Origin: an uncultured Lachnospiraceae bacterium
GTDB taxonomy: Bacteria > Bacillota > Clostridia > Lachnospirales > Lachnospiraceae
DNA: 48,478 nucleotides
Assembly: GCA_946414885.1 (NCBI GenBank)
Contig: CAMKQH010000027.1
Span: forward strand, 1-48,478
Direction: 5' to 3'
The notes under the pieces were generated by a model. The model was given only the letters and a program-made list of their open reading frames with translations. It did no database searches and was not told where the DNA came from. The position numbers and the translations under genes were made by a program. Positions 32,252 to 39,966 of the stretch are shown in pieces (the first letter of the stretch is position 1; each line of letters begins with the position of its first letter).

Positions 32252-32902
32252 CTATGCTTCCTGCTTGCTCAACTCTAAGATCTCCTCGTTCAGCGCCAAC
32301 ATTCTCGCATCCAGGTCCGACACCATGCGGGCACATTCCACCAGCTCGCTGCGGATGTGCTCCGGCGCCTCTCCCTCAAATTTGTAATGGATCTTGTGCT
32401 CCAGACTCGCCCAGAAATCCTGCGCGACCGTACGGATCTGGATTTCGACCTTTGTGTCCACGATGCGGTCCGACAGATACACCGGCACCGTAACGATCAT
32501 GTGATAGCTCCGGTAGCCGCTGGCCTTGGGATAAGTTATGTAATCCTTCGTGAGCAGCACCTTGATGTCCTTCTGCTCCTTGATCATCGCCGCAATGCGG
32601 TAAATGTCGGAGGAAAAGGAACAGATAACTCGGATTCCCGCGATGTCGTTCACGTATTCGATCATGTTCTGAATCGTGGATTCCTTTCCTGCCCTCTTTA
32701 ACTTCTTAACAATACTTTCCGGCGTCTTGATTCTCGCCTTAATGTGTTCAATGGGATTATACTGGTGAACGTGCTGAAATTCATCGTTCAGAATCTCCAT
32801 CTTCGTCTGAACCTGTTTCAGCGCCGCATTATAAACCAGCATGACCTCGTTCCAGCTCTCAATGCCCTCGCCAGGATTCTGGCCGTTTTGCATAAATTCC
32901 AT
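32252..32902 (-). CDS. Small alarmone synthetase ((p)ppGpp synthetase, RelQ-like)
   Basis: 216 residues, the length of stand-alone RelQ/YjbM synthetases rather than the long Rel enzymes; no hydrolase, TGS or ACT domain. RelA/SpoT synthetase motifs: IEHIKARIKTPESIVKKLKR, NDIAGIRVICSFSSDIYRIA, the G-loop tyrosine segment PKASGYRSYHMIVTVPVYL, and VEIQIRTVAQDFWASLEHKI. It transfers pyrophosphate from ATP to GDP or GTP as a stress alarmone. AAGGAG is 5 nt before the ATG. Monocistronic, with an extended -10 promoter and a terminator. Confidence 0.93.
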   Translation of the reverse strand: MEFMQNGQNPGEGIESWNEVMLVYNAALKQVQTKMEILNDEFQHVHQYNPIEHIKARIKTPESIVKKLKRAGKESTIQNMIEYVNDIAGIRVICSFSSDIYRIAAMIKEQKDIKVLLTKDYITYPKASGYRSYHMIVTVPVYLSDRIVDTKVEIQIRTVAQDFWASLEHKIHYKFEGEAPEHIRSELVECARMVSDLDARMLALNEEILELSKQEA

Positions 32903-33016
32903 TTTTGCTCCTTATGTCTTTCCAATCATGATTCTTTTTTAGTCTATGTTTACCCGTTCTCCGTTTCCATTCTCTGAACGGTACGTATGATCCTTAAGTC
33001 AATCCTTCATGAATAT

Positions 33017-33025
33017 AGTATAGCA
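33017..33025 (-). promoter_or_regulatory. Extended -10 promoter of the alarmone synthetase
   Basis: Minus strand TGC-TATACT. The upstream -35 region (TACATT) is poor, so the TGn extension would carry recognition. It leaves a leader of roughly 105 bases. Confidence 0.4.
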
Positions 33026-33197
33026 TATATCCGCCCCAGAATGTATAATTTTAACAGTTTTTTTACAATTTTTTATACTTTATTGTTCATTATCACTACC
33101 CCTAGTGTTTAACGCATGGCTCTCATCTATATGTATGTCCGTGAACCGTCAAATATTACCAAAACCTCTAATCCTCACTCCCGATTTTCAGTTTCCA

Positions 33198-33227
33198 TTG
33201 CAAGTTTTTCCTTTTACGTGATATACT
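33198..33227 (+). promoter_or_regulatory. Promoter of the small plus-strand gene
   Basis: TTGCAA (33198-33203), 18-nt spacer, TATACT (33222-33227), 66 bases before the ATG at 33294. Confidence 0.55.
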
Positions 33228-33293
33228 ACTCTCAAGTTTTCCTCCTTCGCTGTCTGCCGGCGAAGATGCAACCATCCAAAAAGGAGCACGCCA

Positions 33294-33560
33294 ATGTTCA
33301 AGCTTTGGGCCAAAACCTTCAAAAACACGCATATGTTAAAGGACGCGGTGATCGAAGATGCCTCCGCGGACACCAGGACGCACAAGGTCTTTCACGCCCT
33401 GGAAAAGGCCTGTACTGAATTCGACCTCGGCACCCCCATATGGCTTGACAAAACCGTCTCCGACTTCCGGCGCTATGCCAAAACACGCTTCTATCAAGAT
33501 AATTTCATGGAAACCATCGAATTCGATTATCTGGAAATTCAGATACTCGAGGAAGACTGA
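33294..33560 (+). CDS. Small conserved hypothetical protein (88 aa)
   Basis: Begins MFKLWAKTFKNTHMLKDAVI and ends with an acidic tail (EIQILEED). AAGGAG lies 7 nt before the ATG and a promoter upstream, so it is a real gene. Composition is mixed helix and strand, with IWLDKTVSDFRRYAKTRFYQ in the centre; no signal peptide or membrane segment. I recall very similar short proteins in other Lachnospiraceae without assigned function. First of only two plus-strand genes here. Confidence 0.75.
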   Translation: MFKLWAKTFKNTHMLKDAVIEDASADTRTHKVFHALEKACTEFDLGTPIWLDKTVSDFRRYAKTRFYQDNFMETIEFDYLEIQILEED

Positions 33561-33605
33561 TCTCCTCAAATCCCCATTCATTTTAACGTTTTTCTGTTTT
33601 TACGC

Positions 33606-33634
33606 TTGACGTTTTTGGAAACTTGGCATATTAT
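33606..33634 (+). promoter_or_regulatory. Promoter of the hemolysin-III gene
   Basis: TTGACG (33606-33611), 17-nt spacer, TATTAT (33629-33634), giving a leader of about 120 bases. Confidence 0.6.
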
Positions 33635-33759
33635 AATCTTAAGACATAGTTTTTAATACTACATATCAAATTATAAATGCCGCGTGTTGAAATTTTATCA
33701 TTCGTCACGTCGCAAATCCCATATTTTCTGAAGCAGGCATAATGAATGGAGGGAGACCT

Positions 33760-34485
33760 ATGGAAATGATGGCAAAAAAATCCATGTTAAATACAATTCC
33801 GAACACTGAAAAGAATGCTTCCGGCAGAACGCCCCTGCAGATTACGATCCGCGAACCCGGCAGCTCCCTCACGCATCTTGCAGGCATGATCCTGGCACTC
33901 TTCGGATCCATCCCGTTGCTCATCAAGGGCGCCGTAAACGGCGGCACCTACGAACTGACGGCCCTTACTATCTTTATGGTGAGCATGATCCTGCTCTACG
34001 GCGCAAGCGCCACCTATCATGGCGTCAACCTCTCCGGGGAGCGGCTGAAGCGCTTCAAGAAGCTGGACCACATGATGATTTTTGTATTGATCGCCGGCTC
34101 CTACACGCCCACCTGCATGCTGGTTCTGGACCGTTCCGTCGGATATCCCCTGCTGATCGCCGTATGGAGCATTGCCATCGTCGGCATGATCTTTAAGTTT
34201 TTCTGGGTAACCTGCCCAAAGTGGGTTTCCTCCGTTTTGTACGTTGCCATGGGCTGGGTTGTGCTCTTTGCAGTCCATCCCTTATGGCAGGCGCTGTCCC
34301 TCCCCGCATTCCTGTGGCTTCTCGTCGGCGGCATCGTCTACACGGCGGGCGGCGTGATCTATGCGCTGAAGCTCCCCATCTTTAACTCGATCCACAAGAA
34401 CTTCGGCTCCCACGAGATCTTCCACCTCTTCGTTCTGGGCGGCAGCATTTGCCACTATGTCTTCACCTACTTCTTCGTCGCATAA
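33760..34485 (+). CDS. Hemolysin III / PAQR-family membrane protein
   Basis: 241 residues from the ATG giving MEMMAKKSMLNTIPNTEKN, with GGAGGG 6 nt upstream; a start six codons earlier overlaps that site. About seven membrane helices. PAQR/HlyIII motifs: SSLTHLAGMILALFGSIPLL, YGASATYHGVNLS, KLDHMMIFVLIAGSYTPTCM, and HEIFHLFVLGGSICHYVF with the conserved histidines that bind zinc in this hydrolase-like superfamily. The biological role of bacterial members is not settled despite the name. Single gene with own promoter and terminator. Confidence 0.92.
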   Translation: MEMMAKKSMLNTIPNTEKNASGRTPLQITIREPGSSLTHLAGMILALFGSIPLLIKGAVNGGTYELTALTIFMVSMILLYGASATYHGVNLSGERLKRFKKLDHMMIFVLIAGSYTPTCMLVLDRSVGYPLLIAVWSIAIVGMIFKFFWVTCPKWVSSVLYVAMGWVVLFAVHPLWQALSLPAFLWLLVGGIVYTAGGVIYALKLPIFNSIHKNFGSHEIFHLFVLGGSICHYVFTYFFVA

Positions 34486-34493
34486 ACGTGTCA

Positions 34494-34528
34494 CGGGGAC
34501 GTGTCTACTGACACGTCCCCGTTTTTTT
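34494..34528. terminator. Strong terminator between the convergent hemolysin-III and kinase genes
   Basis: CGGGGACGTGTC (34494-34505) and GACACGTCCCCG (34510-34521) form a perfect 12-bp stem, then seven T on the plus strand. The kinase gene converges from the other side. Its core GACACGTCC recurs at 47911-47919. Confidence 0.9.
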
Positions 34529-34572
34529 GTTTCCCGTCGCACGTAATGAAACCCATATTGCCTCTAGTTCTT

Positions 34573-35655
34573 TTACTTGAGGGGCATCGTGATCACAAAT
34601 CCCTTATAACCCTGCATTAACTCATCCCGATACTCCAGGTCACCGCCGTGAAGTTGTACGATCTTCTTGGCAACGGAAAGCCCAAGGCCATTGCCTCCCC
34701 GGCTGTTGCGGGAAGCATCCCCCGTCTGGAACGGTTCAAACAAATGGTCCTTTAGTTCCTTTTCGATCAAAGGTCCATCATCCGCAACCCAAGCCTCGGC
34801 GTGGCCTTCTTCGCATTTCAACGTGATCTTAACCTTCGTCCCTTCGGGATTATGACAAATGACGTTTCCAATCAGGTTGAAAAAGACTCGCTTCATCTGC
34901 CGTTCGTCATATAGACTCGTCACGGCCTCGTCCGGGATCTGTACGTCCAGTTCCATCCCCTTTTCCTCAAAGCGATAATAGCTCTCTGCCGTCACCTGTC
35001 TTAGGCACTCCGCCAAGTCACCCTCCTTAAGGTCCAGCCGGTATTCCGTGCTTCCAAGCTTCGCATATTCCAGCATTTGTTCCAGAAGCGCATTAGCATT
35101 TTCCGTTTGCTCCACAATTGTGTCTAAGTACTCCTTTTGCTTTTCCGGGGACGCCGCTCCCTCCGAGAGAAGCCTGGCATATCCAAGGATCATGGTCATT
35201 GGAGTCTTTAAGTCATGTGCAATCTCCGCATAGAGCTTCCGGTTCTTTTCCGCATTTTGCTCCTGAAGCTCCCTCGCCTCACGAAGTCCTTTCACCATGG
35301 AATTAAAGCTCTCCTCCATCTGGCCAAATTCCAATCCGTCCACGACCTTCATTTCAGTGTCCAGATTTCCCTCGCGCACGCACTCCATGCTTTCCGCCAA
35401 TCTTTTGACGGGGTCAGAAACCTTTCTTTTCATGAGCCAGAACACGAATACAACCAGCGCGATCCCAAGAAACTTAGCTATGTATCTGGCCATTTGGGGA
35501 TTCATCTCATTTCCCTCCAGGCTGACTACTCCGATGCCATCCATAAATCCGCGGATAAAATCCTCTACTTGATCCATCGCCCACGTAAAAAAAGCCACGC
35601 CCACAAACAGCAAAAATAAAAAGGTTTGCAGATTCCTTTTCCGTCTACCCTTCAT
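34573..35655 (-). CDS. Membrane sensor histidine kinase
   Basis: 360 residues. Two membrane helices (about 9-28 and 61-75) enclose a short (about 30-residue) extracellular loop, so stimulus sensing may be within the membrane. HAMP about 76-125. HisKA with the phosphorylated H147 (YAEIAHDLKTPMTMILGYAR). The HATPase domain has N-box VFFNLIGNVICHNPEG, G1 VADDGPLIEKELKDHLFEPF, and G2 RGGNGLGLSVAKKIVQLHGG. In the N-box a cysteine stands where lysine is usual (…KHNPEG). Starts immediately after the response-regulator stop with GGAGGG just upstream: an obligate pair. Confidence 0.94.
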   Translation of the reverse strand: MKGRRKRNLQTFLFLLFVGVAFFTWAMDQVEDFIRGFMDGIGVVSLEGNEMNPQMARYIAKFLGIALVVFVFWLMKRKVSDPVKRLAESMECVREGNLDTEMKVVDGLEFGQMEESFNSMVKGLREARELQEQNAEKNRKLYAEIAHDLKTPMTMILGYARLLSEGAASPEKQKEYLDTIVEQTENANALLEQMLEYAKLGSTEYRLDLKEGDLAECLRQVTAESYYRFEEKGMELDVQIPDEAVTSLYDERQMKRVFFNLIGNVICHNPEGTKVKITLKCEEGHAEAWVADDGPLIEKELKDHLFEPFQTGDASRNSRGGNGLGLSVAKKIVQLHGGDLEYRDELMQGYKGFVITMPLK

Positions 35656-36333
35656 TTATCCCTCCATGCGGTACCCCAACCCGCGTATTGTTCTTAAATA
35701 ATCATGTTCGTCATCGTTGATCTTTCCCCGGAGCTTGCTGATTGCGACCATAATGCTGTTGTCATCCGGAAACTTATCTTGATCCCAAGCCGCCTCATAA
35801 ATCTGGTTTTTCGTCAGAACCCGCCCCTGATTTTCCATAAAATACGCCAGCATCCTGTATTCCAGCGCCGTTAGCTCCACGCTTTCCCCAGCCTTGCGAA
35901 GTCGTTTTGACGCCAGGTCAAGAGTCAGCTCGCCGCAAACAAGCTCCCGATTTTCCTGCACCTTATTGTATCCATAACACCTGCGCAGGGCCGCAGACAC
36001 TCTGGCCGACGCCTCCATGGGATCGAAGGGCTTTACAAGATAATCATCCGCGCCGACGGACAGCCCCTTGATCCGGTCCAGGACATCCCCCTTCGCCGTG
36101 AGAAACATGACCGGCACGTTGCTCTTCTTGCGAAGTTCTTCCACAAACTGGTACCCGTCCATCACTGGCATCATGACGTCCGTCAGCACCATGTCTGCAG
36201 GGCATTTCTCAAAAAGCATCAGCGCCTCTTTTCCGTCTCCGGCGCAGGAAACCTCCATACCCTGCATCTCCAGACATACCTTCAAAAGCTCCGTGATCTT
36301 CGGTTCATCATCCACCACAAGTATCTTGTACAA
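35656..36333 (-). CDS. OmpR/PhoB-family response regulator
   Basis: 225 residues if started at the TTG giving (M)YKILVVDDEPKITELLKV; GGGGG lies 8 nt upstream, and the promoter at 36387-36414 would leave almost no leader for the upstream ATG (36369) or GTG (36378). Receiver domain with acidic pocket VVDDE, phosphoacceptor D52 (VLTDVMMPVMDGYQFVEELR), T in MFLTAKGD and K in LVKPFDPMEA. The C-terminal winged helix (LTALEYRMLAYFMENQGRVL and ISKLRGKINDDE) is the DNA-binding effector. It probably controls the upstream CPBP gene and possibly the operon from 41196 (shared TTAAG repeats). Confidence 0.93.
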   Translation of the reverse strand: MYKILVVDDEPKITELLKVCLEMQGMEVSCAGDGKEALMLFEKCPADMVLTDVMMPVMDGYQFVEELRKKSNVPVMFLTAKGDVLDRIKGLSVGADDYLVKPFDPMEASARVSAALRRCYGYNKVQENRELVCGELTLDLASKRLRKAGESVELTALEYRMLAYFMENQGRVLTKNQIYEAAWDQDKFPDDNSIMVAISKLRGKINDDEHDYLRTIRGLGYRMEG

Positions 36334-36386
36334 TTTCTTTTCCCCCGTGAATTCATATTTAGCATGCATCACCTGCACCTAAAAAC

Positions 36387-36414
36387 AGCATACCACAAAT
36401 CACGCATTCCTCAA
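36387..36414 (-). promoter_or_regulatory. Promoter of the response regulator-kinase pair
   Basis: Minus strand TTGAGG (36409-36414), 16-nt spacer, TATGCT (36387-36392). Located at the end of the CPBP gene. Confidence 0.5.
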
Positions 36415-36415
36415 A

Positions 36416-37240
36416 TCAACAAATTTCTTTCTTCTCACTTTTGTCCTTCTTTTTATGCAACATAATGACTATGGCGGCAATGGCAAAGGTTCCATTGCTG
36501 ACCAAGGTCCAGAAGAGGCTTCCCGGCTCCGAGGAAGCATGTGCGTCTGCCAGGGAGTTTCCCGCCAACAGTCCATTTTCACAAAGTGTCATAAAATCGA
36601 TTATGGCATGCAAAACCATCACCCCGTACAGATTCCCTCTTTTCGCATACACAGCTCCGAACAAAAGCCCCATCATAAAGGTTCCGATCATCTGCAATAC
36701 CGTGTTGTAAAGTCCCTGTCCTGAAAAAACGTTTGAAAAATGGCAGAGTCCAAAAAGTGCGGCGCTCAACGTGACGGAAAGCACCATCCCCTTGCCCTTC
36801 TCCCCATAGTGGTCAAGAAAAAGGCGAAGAACCGTTCCGCGAAGGAGCAGCTCCTCCGACAGGCCAACCATCAGCAGAAACAATACGTAAAAAATGATTT
36901 CCGGCGCGCCCTTTAAGTTCTGACCTTGCCCCAATGCCCCGGACAAAAACACGCACGTTCCAAGCGTTGCCACGATAAGGATCCACGCTCCTGACAATAA
37001 GCTCTTTCCAAATCCCCGAAGGGGGTGCTGAAGGACGCGTATGGTCCCAAAAGCAAAAGCAATGGCCAGAGCCGGAAGAACCTTAATCACAAACTCCCGG
37101 ACAAAAAAACCGGCATTTGTCGTTCCAAAGGAAATTCCCAATAACTCTGTTCCAAAACGGATTCCATAATTCAGCACCAGTGATGCGAGAGTGGCGGTCA
37201 CTCCCGCCAGGATTATGTGTTTCTCAAAAAAATTGCGCAA
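36416..37240 (-). CDS. CPBP (Abi/CAAX-like) intramembrane protease family protein
   Basis: 274 residues, TTG start with AGGAGG 8 nt upstream; an ATG in the other frame between them gives only a seven-residue peptide. About eight membrane segments. CPBP motifs: GLSEELLLRGTVLRLFLD (EExxxR), ALFGLCHFSNVFSG (FxxxH) and VMVLHAIIDFMTL (HxxxD). These are the catalytic-type residues of Rce1-like glutamate proteases; bacterial members are often bacteriocin self-immunity or envelope-stress factors. The C-terminus is basic (HKKKDKSEKKEIC). Upstream of and codirectional with the two-component pair, with operator-like repeats in its promoter. Confidence 0.9.
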   Translation of the reverse strand: MRNFFEKHIILAGVTATLASLVLNYGIRFGTELLGISFGTTNAGFFVREFVIKVLPALAIAFAFGTIRVLQHPLRGFGKSLLSGAWILIVATLGTCVFLSGALGQGQNLKGAPEIIFYVLFLLMVGLSEELLLRGTVLRLFLDHYGEKGKGMVLSVTLSAALFGLCHFSNVFSGQGLYNTVLQMIGTFMMGLLFGAVYAKRGNLYGVMVLHAIIDFMTLCENGLLAGNSLADAHASSEPGSLFWTLVSNGTFAIAAIVIMLHKKKDKSEKKEIC

Positions 37241-37263
37241 GTCTCATTCCTCCTTTTGAGAGA

Positions 37264-37317
37264 ATGATACTGCGCAATCTTTTCCTGAATTTGAAATTAA
37301 TCTTAACGTAACCTTAA
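37264..37317 (-). promoter_or_regulatory. Promoter and direct-repeat operator of the CPBP gene
   Basis: Minus strand TTAAGGTTACG-TTAAGATTAAT (37296-37317) is two 11-bp direct repeats with TTAAGrTTA. The -10-like TATCAT is at 37264-37269 and the -35 is poor, as expected for an activator-dependent OmpR-type promoter. A similar TTAAGGATTTC-TTAAG is at 41321-41336. Confidence 0.5.
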
Positions 37318-37327
37318 GTTTGCTCCG

Positions 37328-38344
37328 TTAATCGTCATACCCGTTCGGATTCATTTTCTGCCATCTCCAGGCATCCTCACACATTTCCCTGATGCCATAC
37401 TGCGCCGTCCAGCCAAGCTCCTTCTTTGCAAGGGAGGCATCCGCGTAACAGGTGGCAATGTCGCCGGGGCGGCGGGGTCCAATGACGTACGGTACCTTCA
37501 CTCCCGTTGCTTCTTCGAAATTCTTTACGATGTCGAGAACACTGTACCCGGTACCGGTGCCAAGATTATAAATCTTAAGGCCTGCCTTCTCTTCAATCTT
37601 CTTCAATGCCTTTACGTGCCCGATCGCCAGATCGACCACGTGGATGTAATCGCGAACGCCCGTGCCGTCATGCGTGTCATAGTCATTGCCAAAGACGTTC
37701 AAAACCGGTCTTTTTCCAACTGCCACCTGCGTCACGTAGGGCATCAGATTGTTGGGAATGCCCGTGGGATTCTCACCGATCGTGCCGCTCTTGTGCGCAC
37801 CGATGGGATTAAAGTAGCGAAGCAGGATCACGTTCCACTCCGGATCCGCCTTCTGCACGTCAGAGAGAATCTGCTCCAGCATGGACTTTGTCCACCCGTA
37901 CGGATTGGTGCACTGCCCCTTTGGACACTCCTCCGTGATCGGAATGATCGCGGGATCGCCGTACACCGTCGCACTGGAAGAAAAGATGATATTCTTCACG
38001 CCGTGCTTTCTCATGACGTCGACCAAGGTTAGGGTTCCCGCAATGTTATTCTCATAATACTCCCAGGGCTTTGCCACGGATTCTCCCACAGCCTTGAGCC
38101 CCGCAAAATGGATCACCGCGTCAATGTTTTCCTTGTCAAAAATCTCATTTAACGCCTCACGGTCCAAAATGTCTGCCTTGTAGAAGGGCACCTTCTTTCC
38201 CGTAATCTTCTCTACTCTTTCCAGAGATTTCTCACTGGAATTACTCAAATTGTCAAGTACCACGGCGTCATAACCGGCATTCTGCAGTTCCACCACCGTA
38301 TGGCTGCCAATAAATCCGGCGCCGCCCGTCACTAAAATCTTCAT
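37328..38344 (-). CDS. galE: UDP-glucose 4-epimerase
   Basis: 338 residues, NAD-dependent SDR enzyme interconverting UDP-glucose and UDP-galactose. N-terminal Rossmann motif [29 protein letters not shown], catalytic serine in [11 protein letters not shown]-x3-K in [23 protein letters not shown], and the C-terminal [19 protein letters not shown] lies 6 nt before ATG. Last gene of the operon begun by the UDP-sugar uridylyltransferase, which supplies a nucleotide-sugar substrate. Confidence 0.97.
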   Translation of the reverse strand: MKILVTGGAGFIGSHTVVELQNAGYDAVVLDNLSNSSEKSLERVEKITGKKVPFYKADILDREALNEIFDKENIDAVIHFAGLKAVGESVAKPWEYYENNIAGTLTLVDVMRKHGVKNIIFSSSATVYGDPAIIPITEECPKGQCTNPYGWTKSMLEQILSDVQKADPEWNVILLRYFNPIGAHKSGTIGENPTGIPNNLMPYVTQVAVGKRPVLNVFGNDYDTHDGTGVRDYIHVVDLAIGHVKALKKIEEKAGLKIYNLGTGTGYSVLDIVKNFEEATGVKVPYVIGPRRPGDIATCYADASLAKKELGWTAQYGIREMCEDAWRWQKMNPNGYDD

Positions 38345-38376
38345 GTTTTGCCCTCACATATTTATGTTTTTGTATC

Positions 38377-39153
38377 TTATGCCAAGCAAAAGTGCAGGAA
38401 TCTCTGGATCATCTCATCCCATACCTTCCACTCATGTCCGCCAGGCATCTCCTCGTAATGGATTTCCACGCCCTTTTCCTTGCAGTAATTTAAGTAATCC
38501 ACCGCAAATTTGTAGCTGAAGTCCTCCGTGCCAATGCCCGCAAAGAGTTTCGGAAGCTTTGTTCCCTCCGCAGCGGCTCTGTCGATCCACTCCTTGGAAT
38601 CATTCATGCTGCCCTTCAGTTCTTCCATGCTGCCAAAGTCCAAGGCAATGACGCCGCAAGGGTCATCCACGCTCTTTGCCGCAAAGGAAGAAGGATCCGT
38701 AAAGAGATCAACGATGGAAGAAATTCCGGACAGATTTGCAGCCGCATAAAAATCATCCGGGCAATTGAACGCCCATTTGAATGCGCCGTATCCACCCATG
38801 GAAAGACCTGCCACAAGGCGCTTGTCCGCCGTCTTATTTACGGGAAGCAGCGTCTCAGAAACCGCAATCACCTCATCCTTGAGGAACGTAAAGTAATTAT
38901 AGCCGTATTTCATGTCTGCATAGAAGCAGCTGCCATCCACCTCAGGCATCACCACTGCCACTTCATGCTCGTCCGCATAGCGCTCAATGGAGGTGTAACG
39001 GATCCAGTCAAGGCCATTCCCCCCGCCACCGTGGAGCAGGTACAGCGTCGCCTTTGGCTCCTTTCCTTCATGCGTGCAGGCAGGAAGAATATAGTAAATG
39101 CTGGTATGATAACCGAGGACGGTTGAAAGATAATCAAAATGCATCATTCCCAT
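38377..39153 (-). CDS. Esterase-family alpha/beta hydrolase (tandem copy 1)
   Basis: 258 residues, no signal peptide, so cytoplasmic. Putative esterase (esterase D / CE1-like) fold: oxyanion LYLLHGGGGNGLDW, nucleophile GLSMGGYGAFKWAFN (serine in GLSMGG), acid in GIGTEDFSYKF, histidine in MPGGHEWKVWDEM, all in the expected order. Related to the next gene upstream (identical order and motifs, e.g. FKWA.NCPD.F.AA). Substrate unknown; deacylation of sugar or acyl esters is typical of the family. Separated from copy 2 by 3 bases. Confidence 0.88.
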   Translation of the reverse strand: MGMMHFDYLSTVLGYHTSIYYILPACTHEGKEPKATLYLLHGGGGNGLDWIRYTSIERYADEHEVAVVMPEVDGSCFYADMKYGYNYFTFLKDEVIAVSETLLPVNKTADKRLVAGLSMGGYGAFKWAFNCPDDFYAAANLSGISSIVDLFTDPSSFAAKSVDDPCGVIALDFGSMEELKGSMNDSKEWIDRAAAEGTKLPKLFAGIGTEDFSYKFAVDYLNYCKEKGVEIHYEEMPGGHEWKVWDEMIQRFLHFCLA

Positions 39154-39156
39154 CGC

Positions 39157-39942
39157 CTACACCCCCTTTATCATCTTGTCCAGCATCATTGGCAGCATGC
39201 TGTCCCAATATACCCACTCATGCTTTCCGGGGCTTTCGTACCATTCGATGGGCACTCCGGCTGCCTTGGCATCTGCCGCAAACTTCTGCGCACCGGGATA
39301 GAAGCCGTCCTCCGTGCCGCAACAGGCGTATAGTCTCGGGAACTCAGTGCCGTTCTTGAGCATTTCGCGATAGAGATGCTTGAAATCATTCATGCTTCCG
39401 CGATACTCCTCAATGGTTCCAAAGGAATTGTTGACGCGGACGGACATGGGGCTGTAGAATCCAAGCTCCTCAAGGTCCCCTGCGCCGGACATTCCGGTCG
39501 CCGCCGCAAAGAAATCAGGGCAATTCAGCGCCCATTTGAAGGAGCCGTGGCTTCCCATGGAATTGCCGAGAACGTAGTGATCCTTGCGTTCTCTCGACAC
39601 GGGGAACATGTTCATGACCATCTCCGGCAATTCCTTGGAGAGGAAGTCAAAGTATTTCTTTCCGTGCACCATGTTGCTGTAAAAGCTGTTGCGCACTTCG
39701 GGGAAGATCACCACCATGTCGCGCTCATAAGCATATTCCTCGATGCGGGTTCTGCGAAGGTAGAGCGTGCTGTCGTCAGATCCGCCGTGGGTGATGAACA
39801 GAAGCTTCTTCTTGCCGTAATTCTTGTAGTAATCCTTGTAGTCCATTTTGTCGCGCCACACTTCGTAGGTCGGCACGATGGCGCAGATATTGGTCTGCTC
39901 GCCCAAGGTTTTCGAGTAAAACGTGTACCTGATAACTCCCAT
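39157..39942 (-). CDS. Esterase-family alpha/beta hydrolase (tandem copy 2)
   Basis: 261 residues. Same fold as its neighbour, but the motifs have diverged: oxyanion loop LLFITHGGSDDSTLYLRRTR, nucleophile GNSMGSHGSFKWALN (GNSMGS instead of GLSMGG), acid in CCGTEDGFYPGAQ, histidine in SPGKHEWVYWDSM. The triad remains complete, so both copies are probably active with different substrates. AAGGGGG lies 6 nt before ATG. It follows the uridylyltransferase by 24 bases in the same operon. Confidence 0.87.
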   Translation of the reverse strand: MGVIRYTFYSKTLGEQTNICAIVPTYEVWRDKMDYKDYYKNYGKKKLLFITHGGSDDSTLYLRRTRIEEYAYERDMVVIFPEVRNSFYSNMVHGKKYFDFLSKELPEMVMNMFPVSRERKDHYVLGNSMGSHGSFKWALNCPDFFAAATGMSGAGDLEELGFYSPMSVRVNNSFGTIEEYRGSMNDFKHLYREMLKNGTEFPRLYACCGTEDGFYPGAQKFAADAKAAGVPIEWYESPGKHEWVYWDSMLPMMLDKMIKGV

Positions 39943-39966
39943 TGTATACCCCCTTGTTTTTTGTTC

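Larger units (their letters stand above)
32903..33293. other. 391-base divergent intergenic region
   Basis: AT-rich region between the minus-strand alarmone synthetase and the first plus-strand gene. It holds an extended -10 promoter on the minus strand (33017-33025) and a plus-strand promoter (33198-33227). No gene or strong hairpin was seen in the middle. Confidence 0.5.

Noticed and set aside
37241..37270. Seven-residue peptide before the CPBP gene as a regulatory leader
   Set aside because: The ATG simply lies between the ribosome site and the TTG start in another frame; nothing else supports a leader peptide.
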